Assembly: GCA_041987265.1 (NCBI GenBank)
Contig: JBHIWT010000110.1
Location: 1-11,382 of the forward strand
From: IH12 sp041987265
GTDB taxonomy: Bacteria > Pseudomonadota > Alphaproteobacteria > Caulobacterales > Hyphomonadaceae
Length of the DNA stretch: 11,382 bases
Direction of reading: 5' to 3'
Shown: piece by piece, positions 6,847 through 11,382 of the stretch
Layout of the letters: the number at the start of each line of letters is the position of its first letter
Position numbering within the stretch: position 1 is the first letter of the stretch
Made by a program: the position numbers and the translations under genes
The notes under the pieces: model-generated
The model's input: only the letters and a program-made list of their open reading frames with translations
Database searches by the model: none
Told to the model about the DNA's origin: nothing

Positions 6847-8823
6847 TCAGTCCCCAGCGGGTTTCAGCGCCAGCAGGACGTTTCCGGGCGTCTGGCCGAA
6901 CATGCCGTAGCCGGAATTGACCAGCAGGACGCCGTTGACGCCGACGATCGAGGCGGCGTCGATCGCGCCGCCCTTCGCCTCGACGCCGTTCAGCGTCTCG
7001 AAGGGCTTGTTGGTTTCCACGCTCCACAGCATCTCGCCGGTTTCCGCGTCCAGACCGAAGACGACGCCGGCCAGCGATCCGGAGATCACCACGCCGTCGA
7101 TCACCGTCGGCGCGCCGGACATCGCCGCGCCGCGCGCGCAGCCCCGGCGCTGGGCGGCGGGAACCGGCGAACAGTCGACCTCTGGATTGAAACCCCATTT
7201 GATCGAACCATCATTGGCGTTGAGCGCATAGATGCCTGACTTGATTTCCGGGTCGCCCTCCCACTCGCCGGGGATCGGGCGGCCGGGGAAGGAGATTGGC
7301 GCGAACACGGTGTCGTCGGCGTAGGCGATGCCCCAGTGCACGCCGCCGAGCGGTCCGCCGGTGCCCAGCGACGTCCGCCAGATCACCTCGCCGGTTTCCG
7401 GTTCGAGCGCCCAGACCGATCCGGACTTCTGCCCGGCCAGCACGACGTCGGAACCGTCCGCTCGTTCCGCCAGGATTACCGAGGCGCCGAAGTCGACATC
7501 GCGATAGACTGTGTCGGAGACGCAGTTCAGACGATCCGGCGGCGGGTTGGGGCCGCATCCCGAATTGAAGATATCGCGGTCCGTCGCCTGATGGCTCCAG
7601 ACTTCCTCGCCAGTCTCCAGCGAGATCGCGATCAGCGCATTGGTGTTGCGGTGGACGGGCGGCGAGTTGGATTCGCCGGTGCCGAAATAGACCAGGCCGC
7701 GCTCGGTATCGACCGACGGCGAGTTCCAGATCGGCGCGCCTGACGGGCCCATCAGCGACTGGCCGTCGCCGCGGTCGCGCTGGTGGGTGGCGTCCGGCAT
7801 GGTGTCGTAGCGCCATTGCTCGTCGCCGGTCTTGGGATCGAGCGACAGGACGTAGCCGTGATTGGTGCAGCACAAGGTGGCGTTGTCGGCGGCCACCGTG
7901 ATCTCGTATTGCGCCACCGGAACGATGATGCGGTCGGCCAGAACGGTCGGCGTGCCGGTTGTCAGCGAATAGGAATAGACGCCGACGCCCTTGGTCCAGA
8001 CGGCCTCGCCGGTGCGCGCATCGACGGCGTGCACGGTGGAATCAAGTCCGGAGAACACAAGCAGCGGGGTGCCGTCAGCGATCACTCCATAGGACGCCGA
8101 GGTCCGCAGCGGCGCGCCGCCGGGCGTGTTGTAGACCCACTGGACGCACGGATCTGCGGGATCGGACACATCCAGCGCATACATCGCACTGGCGTCAGCA
8201 ACCGGCAGGAAGGCGTTGTCAGCAACGATCGCAGCCTGCGCGCGCATGGTTGTCGCGTCAGGAAAGCCGATTGCCCAGGCGATTTCCATGTTCGACAGAT
8301 CGCTGGCCGACAGTCCGGTCTGCGCCGGCGTCAGCTCGCGCGCGTTCGAGCGGGTGAAACCGAAATTGGCGACGATCGCCTCGCCTGACAGATCGACCTC
8401 GCGCCGGTCCGCCGGACACATCATCGCTTCGGTCCAGTCATCGAGATCCGCCGTATCGCGGCCGGTCAGGTAGTTGATCAGCTGACCGCGCTGGTCGTCG
8501 GACAGGGCGGCGCCCTGAACCTTCATTTTCCCTTCGGTCAGCGAATAATTGAGAAACTGGAAGCTCATCGCTTCCAGCGTGTCCTTGGCCGGCGAACGGG
8601 TCGCTTCCGGCTGGTCGTGGCAGGCCGCGCAATACTGGGCGTAGACGCCTTCACCGGGATGGGCGTTACTCGCCGCCAGCTGGACGGGCGGTTGTTCGAC
8701 GATGTCCTCGGCCTGCTCCAATGGCGTTTCGCCAGTCTGACAGCTTACGAGCGCCAGCGCTGCGGCGAGGCCTGCAATCGCGGTTCGCGCTCGGAATGGG
8801 TGAGCAGAGGCTGTCGTCGGCAT
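6847..8823 (-). CDS. Lipoprotein quinohemoprotein: cytochrome c domain fused to a PQQ beta-propeller (PVA-dehydrogenase-like), paralog B
   Basis: A 658-residue paralog of the next gene with the same plan. The lipobox is LVSC (lipidated Cys28, followed by Gln). The cytochrome c domain has CAACH at 65-69 and probable axial Met100 in GKMKVQG. Propeller repeats end at Trp276, 337, 409, 482, 543 and 600. The vicinal pair is Cys318-Cys319; SGAPIWNSP lies at 361-369, Asp443 in RDVDFGAS, Lys466 in GQKSG, and GGVHWGIA at 493-500. It should oxidise an alcohol outside the inner membrane using PQQ and hand electrons to its heme. I chose the ATG at 8823: it gives a proper lipoprotein leader and has GAGGA ten bases upstream, while the open frame further up reads as non-coding. 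It differs most from paralog A in the heme domain and around 515-565. It is the gene nearest the divergent promoter region. Confidence 0.87.
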   Translation of the reverse strand: MPTTASAHPFRARTAIAGLAAALALVSCQTGETPLEQAEDIVEQPPVQLAASNAHPGEGVYAQYCAACHDQPEATRSPAKDTLEAMSFQFLNYSLTEGKMKVQGAALSDDQRGQLINYLTGRDTADLDDWTEAMMCPADRREVDLSGEAIVANFGFTRSNARELTPAQTGLSASDLSNMEIAWAIGFPDATTMRAQAAIVADNAFLPVADASAMYALDVSDPADPCVQWVYNTPGGAPLRTSASYGVIADGTPLLVFSGLDSTVHAVDARTGEAVWTKGVGVYSYSLTTGTPTVLADRIIVPVAQYEITVAADNATLCCTNHGYVLSLDPKTGDEQWRYDTMPDATHQRDRGDGQSLMGPSGAPIWNSPSVDTERGLVYFGTGESNSPPVHRNTNALIAISLETGEEVWSHQATDRDIFNSGCGPNPPPDRLNCVSDTVYRDVDFGASVILAERADGSDVVLAGQKSGSVWALEPETGEVIWRTSLGTGGPLGGVHWGIAYADDTVFAPISFPGRPIPGEWEGDPEIKSGIYALNANDGSIKWGFNPEVDCSPVPAAQRRGCARGAAMSGAPTVIDGVVISGSLAGVVFGLDAETGEMLWSVETNKPFETLNGVEAKGGAIDAASIVGVNGVLLVNSGYGMFGQTPGNVLLALKPAGD

Positions 8824-8911
8824 CGGCTGGGTTTCCTCGTCCTGTTCTCGCCTGATCGTCCGCCGGGCACGGAGCGGCTTGTCTTTCCGGTGGGACATTG
8901 CCGCGACGTGA

Positions 8912-8946
8912 AGCGCTTGCAAAGGCGGCGGTGGGCCGCAAGCGCT
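8912..8946. promoter_or_regulatory. Pair of AGCGCT dyads, candidate operators
   Basis: AGCGCTTGC (8912-8920) and GCAAGCGCT (8938-8946) are a perfect 9-base inverted repeat with 17 bases between them. Each copy contains the self-complementary AGCGCT, which is the core of many LacI-family operators, and the centres are 29 bp apart. The flanks fit the LacI-type pattern only on one side (TGCA, AACA). As RNA they could also pair into a hairpin in the leftward leader. The operator reading is inference. Confidence 0.35.
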
Positions 8947-8991
8947 AACAAGCGCGCGAGCCATCGATCGCCCAGCGGATATTCCCCGGAC

Positions 8992-9019
8992 TTGGCAAAT
9001 CTGCGTGTTGCGACACAAT
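8992..9019 (+). promoter_or_regulatory. Candidate sigma-70 promoter for the DUF3089 lipoprotein gene
   Basis: TTGGCA (8992-8997, five of six to TTGACA), a 16-base spacer, and CACAAT (9014-9019, four of six to TATAAT). Transcription would start near 9026, leaving a leader of about 40 bases that includes the GGGAGG ribosome binding site at 9053-9058. Judged by eye only. Confidence 0.35.
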
Positions 9020-9066
9020 TTGGACCCGGTGCAGGTGAAGTCTTCGCGCCATGGGAGGCGCGGGCC

Positions 9067-10359
9067 ATGAAACGATACCTTTGCGGGGCACTTGTATGCG
9101 CTCTGGCGCTCGGCGCCTGCGGCGGGGGCGATGACGCCGCGCAGACACTGGACGCGCCGTCCGTGTTCTTTTCCGGCGCCCCCACCCGTGCAGCCGAATC
9201 CGGCGAGATCGAGAGCGTCGAACCGGTCGATTATGCAGATGAATCCGCCTGGCTATGCCTGCCCGGTCGCGGCGACGCCTGCGAGCAGGATGCATCGACC
9301 ACCGCCGTCGCGGCGGACGGCAGCCTGATGGTCGAACCCTTCGCCGCCGACCCGGAAGCGCCGATCGACTGTTTCTATGTCTATCCGACCGTATCGGAAG
9401 ACGCCGCCGCCAATTCCGACATCACGCCGGGCGATGGCGAACGGAACGCCGCCGCCAACCAGGCCGCAGCGTTCTCAGAGGTCTGCCGGGTGTTCACGCC
9501 GATGTACCGCCAGGTCACATTGTCGGCGTTGCGGGCGATGCTGGCGGGCGGGGCGTCGGTCACCAACCGCGAAATGGCCTATGCCGATATCCAGTCCGCA
9601 TGGCGGCGCTATCTCGACGTCCACAATGAAGGGCGCGGCGTCGTGTTGATCGGACATTCGCAGGGCGCGGGAATTCTTGCGCGGCTAATCGCCAGCGAGA
9701 TGAAAACGCCCGAAACGCGCGAGCGCCTCGTCTCGGCGATCCTGCTGGGCGCGAATATTGAGGTCGACCCCTCGCGGCCCGGCGACGGCGCGTTGGGCGG
9801 CCTGCCATTGTGCGGGAAGGGCGACGAGTATGGTTGCCTGATCGCCTACACCTCGTTCCGGGCGGACCAGCCGCCGGAATCCCCGTCGCTGTTTGGCGCG
9901 GCGACCCAGCGCGGCCGGCAGACGGCCTGCGTCAATCCGGCGATGCTGGACGGGTCTGACGGGCAATTAAGGGCGAGGCTGCCTGCCCGTCAGGCGTTTG
10001 AATCGACCGAACCGCCGCCGCCATGGTCGCTGGGCGATGCGGCGGTCGATACGCCGCTGGTCGCGCTGCCGGGCATGCTGGCTGCCGAATGCGTCACGCG
10101 CGATGGCCACACCTTCCTGTCGGTTTCGATCGCCGGCGATCCAGAGGACATGCGGGTCGACGACATCGTCGGCGACGTCGTGATCGAGGGCGAGGTCGAG
10201 CCCGACTGGGGCCTGCACATCATCGACGTCAATCTGGCGCTGGGGAACCTGGTCGCCACGGTCGAGGGGCAGGGCGCTGCCTGGCTCGCGGCGCATTCCC
10301 CGCTCGCTCGGCTTGACGACGCCGACGCCATGGATGCTGAAGCTGGCGCTCCCAACTAG
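9067..10359 (+). CDS. DUF3089-type alpha/beta-hydrolase lipoprotein
   Basis: A 430-residue exported protein. The leader MKRYLCGALVCALALGAC has a lipobox LGAC with Cys18 as the lipid site, followed by Gly. The body matches what I know of DUF3089 proteins: WLCLPG at 62-67, a second Cys at 72, IDCFYVYPT at 100-108, then LIGHSQGAG at 194-202 giving nucleophile Ser198. WGLHIIDVNL at 381-390 places the probable base His384. The reaction is presumably ester or related hydrolysis outside the inner membrane; no substrate is known for this family that I can name. The ATG at 9067 follows GGGAGG by eight bases. The frame is open far upstream, but that part lies antisense to paralog B and gives no leader peptide. 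The divergent arrangement with the quinohemoproteins hints at shared control. Confidence 0.85.
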   Translation: MKRYLCGALVCALALGACGGGDDAAQTLDAPSVFFSGAPTRAAESGEIESVEPVDYADESAWLCLPGRGDACEQDASTTAVAADGSLMVEPFAADPEAPIDCFYVYPTVSEDAAANSDITPGDGERNAAANQAAAFSEVCRVFTPMYRQVTLSALRAMLAGGASVTNREMAYADIQSAWRRYLDVHNEGRGVVLIGHSQGAGILARLIASEMKTPETRERLVSAILLGANIEVDPSRPGDGALGGLPLCGKGDEYGCLIAYTSFRADQPPESPSLFGAATQRGRQTACVNPAMLDGSDGQLRARLPARQAFESTEPPPPWSLGDAAVDTPLVALPGMLAAECVTRDGHTFLSVSIAGDPEDMRVDDIVGDVVIEGEVEPDWGLHIIDVNLALGNLVATVEGQGAAWLAAHSPLARLDDADAMDAEAGAPN

Positions 10360-10410
10360 TGCTGCAGCGCGTGACTTGGCGCCGCGAGCGCGCCGTTCCA
10401 CATAAACCGA

Positions 10411-11028
10411 ATGACTGGCTGGAAGATCGCCGCCGCGGAATTGCGCATGCCAAGGCGCAGCGGACTGGCTGCGCACAAAATGGTGATCGTCGTCGATCCT
10501 GCGAACCGGGCGGTGCGCCAGCTCAACGGTCTGGCGAGTTGGTTCGATACCGCGAAGCAGCGCTGGCGTCACAAGCCGATCGGCTATCTGCCTAGCGACC
10601 GGCTGCGTGGGTACGACACCGACGCTCACCCCCAAACCTGGCTGCCGATCAACGGCGCCGGCGCTGGCGGTCGCGATGTCTCCGGCGCGATTGCGAACGG
10701 CGATGTCATCGTCATGAATGACGGCGCCGGCGCGCTGGATGCGTCGGCTGTGAAAATCGCGATAGACCCTGCAATCCGGGCGTTGACGCGGATAAACGCG
10801 CTGTCCGATGGCGCGGAAGGCGGCGGCGGGCTGCCCTATCCGTTCCTCGGACTCGGACCCAACAGCAATTCGTTTTTCACCACCCTCGTCGCGGCGATGG
10901 GGCTGCCCCAACCGCGCTTCCCGCGACCCGCGCGATTTGCCCCCGGATGCGGGCGTTCCTTGCTACCGGATCGAGAGATTTCGAATCTTCGCGACAGGCG
11001 AATGGGGGCAGATACGTTGGAGACCTGA
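10411..11028 (+). CDS. Uncharacterised protein with an NSNSF motif
   Basis: A 205-residue protein with no signal peptide or membrane helix, and I cannot name it. Codon use looks coding in this frame (third positions mostly G or C). A basic start leads to HKMVIVVDP at 22-30, then VRQLNGLAS and IGYLPSDRLRGYD, a Gly/Ala-rich middle, LGPNSNSFFTTLVAAMG at 147-163, and FAPGCGRSLLP at 176-186. The order of an early His strand, an NSNS element and an APG..LLP ending reminds me of conserved bacterial hypothetical proteins, possibly of a circularly permuted papain-like fold, but no Cys sits in an obvious catalytic place. No clear ribosome binding site precedes the ATG at 10411. ATGs at 10447 or 10480 are alternatives. 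It lies 51 bases after the DUF3089 gene on the same strand and may be co-transcribed. Confidence 0.6.
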   Translation: MTGWKIAAAELRMPRRSGLAAHKMVIVVDPANRAVRQLNGLASWFDTAKQRWRHKPIGYLPSDRLRGYDTDAHPQTWLPINGAGAGGRDVSGAIANGDVIVMNDGAGALDASAVKIAIDPAIRALTRINALSDGAEGGGGLPYPFLGLGPNSNSFFTTLVAAMGLPQPRFPRPARFAPGCGRSLLPDREISNLRDRRMGADTLET

Positions 11029-11253
11029 ATTGCCGCGTGTGCGAATTTGTGGGGTGATTGCTCTCAAGGTCGCACGTCCAAAGCTGTTCTTGCGCTTGGA
11101 CAGAACACCGGTATGTTCGCGATCGTTGCGCCCAAAGATGGCGCATTGAAAACAGGGCGGTTCTGTTGTCGTACTGGGTGGGTTCCAGTCGGCGGGAATC
11201 ATCGGATCTCAGAAGCGACGACGTTCGCTGTAATGGGCGTACGGGGAGGTGTC
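11029..11253 (+). other. Gap without a supported gene
   Basis: This 225-base stretch has only short, low-quality open frames. It holds a weak stem (GTCCAAAGC at 11076-11084 with GCTTGGAC at 11094-11101, one bulge, no T-run) that might end the upstream transcript. It also holds a cluster of TGTTC/GAACA elements. I see no convincing promoter, though one is expected before the lipoprotein gene at 11254. GGGGAGG at 11243-11249 is that gene's ribosome binding site. Confidence 0.5.
11085..11119. promoter_or_regulatory. Cluster of TGTTC/GAACA dyads, possible regulator sites
   Basis: TGTTCT (11085-11090), AGAACA (11102-11107) and TGTTCG (11114-11119) alternate in orientation. The last two form GAACA-N6-TGTTC. 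They lie about 135-170 bases upstream of the lipoprotein start. The spacing does not fit the alphaproteobacterial LexA box (GTTC-N7-GTTC). Short motifs like these could be chance. Confidence 0.2.
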
Positions 11254-11382
11254 ATGAAGAAAACAGTTTTGACGTTTGTGTTGGCGGCTGCATTGGGCGC
11301 ATGCCAATCGACAGGGACGGATGGCGCGGTTGCGCCTGCTGCGTCCGCTGAATGGTCAGCCGAGCGTCTGCCCGGCACCCAG
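11254..11382 (+). CDS. Lipoprotein, N-terminal 43 residues (runs off the right edge)
   Basis: Only the start is in the window. MKKTVLTFVLAAALGACQST is a clear lipoprotein leader with lipobox LGAC and lipidated Cys17, followed by Gln, so not an inner-membrane retention signal. A low-complexity Ala/Gly/Thr linker follows, and the visible part ends at EWSAERLPGTQ. GGGGAGG, four bases upstream of the ATG at 11254, strongly supports this start. The function cannot be told from this fragment. Its codons are less GC-rich at the start than in the neighbouring genes, as is common for leader regions. Confidence 0.8.
   Translation, partial: MKKTVLTFVLAAALGACQSTGTDGAVAPAASAEWSAERLPGTQ

Larger units (their letters stand above)
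8824..9066. promoter_or_regulatory. Divergent intergenic region between paralog B and the DUF3089 gene
   Basis: This 243-base gap must hold the start signals for both directions. It contains two AGCGCT-centred dyads and one plausible rightward promoter, listed separately. I found no convincing -35/-10 pair for the leftward gene; the best is TTGCAA near 8922-8917 with a poor -10. No small gene is supported here. Confidence 0.6.

Noticed and set aside
4786..8823. Assigning either quinohemoprotein as BamB or methanol dehydrogenase
   Set aside because: BamB lacks a cytochrome domain and the PQQ-site residues; methanol dehydrogenase has no fused heme domain. N-terminal heme plus propeller fits PVA dehydrogenase better.
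8824..9018. N-terminal extension of quinohemoprotein paralog B
   Set aside because: It would bury the lipoprotein leader 65 residues deep. The ATG at 8823 has a good ribosome binding site and gives a normal leader.
8617..9066. Upstream extension of the DUF3089 gene
   Set aside because: It would overlap paralog B antisense and hide the lipoprotein leader; the start at 9067 has GGGAGG at the right distance.
9967..10911. A 314-codon open frame on the minus strand
   Set aside because: It spans the opposite strand of the DUF3089 gene and the 205-residue gene and has the low-complexity look of a shadow frame.
11085..11119. LexA/SOS box
   Set aside because: The spacing does not match the alphaproteobacterial GTTC-N7-GTTC direct repeat or the shorter Gram-positive palindrome.

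Overview
This is a high-GC window from an alphaproteobacterium. The evidence is GC-rich codon usage with long antisense shadow ORFs, and a transhydrogenase whose alpha subunit is split into PntAa and PntAb behind a cytochrome-oxidase-subunit-IV-like gene. A Caulobacterales/Hyphomonadales-type relative is my best guess, but nothing in the window fixes the genus. No rRNA, tRNA, insertion sequence or CRISPR array is visible.

Layout. Positions 1-3556 (minus strand) hold a tight six-gene operon, read right to left: a three-helix CoxIV-like membrane protein, pntAa, a 61-residue two-helix membrane protein, pntAb, a haloalkane dehalogenase of the DhlA/DhmA type, and pntB, which runs off the left edge. 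The transhydrogenase uses the proton gradient to make NADPH from NADH. The dehalogenase between pntAb and pntB is the surprise: it keeps all the catalytic and halide-binding residues of its family.

Positions 3672-8823 (minus strand) hold an alpha/beta hydrolase and, upstream of it, two tandem paralogous lipoproteins. Each paralog fuses an N-terminal cytochrome c domain (CAACH) to a PQQ-type beta-propeller, the architecture of polyvinyl-alcohol dehydrogenase (cytochrome c). Strong GC-rich hairpins follow each paralog.

Positions 8824-9066 are a divergent promoter region with two AGCGCT-centred dyads. Rightward from it (plus strand) lie a DUF3089-type lipoprotein hydrolase (9067-10359), an unrecognised 205-residue protein (10411-11028), a 225-base gap, and the start of another lipoprotein (11254 to the right edge).

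How it may work together (inference). The right half looks like an envelope module: quinohemoproteins oxidise an alcohol or polyol outside the inner membrane, and alpha/beta hydrolases could act on the oxidised product, as PVA dehydrogenase and oxidised-PVA hydrolase do. A dehalogenase that makes alcohols sits in the neighbouring operon, which recalls the dehalogenase plus quinoprotein dehydrogenase route of 1,2-dichloroethane degraders. The substrate cannot be read from the sequence.
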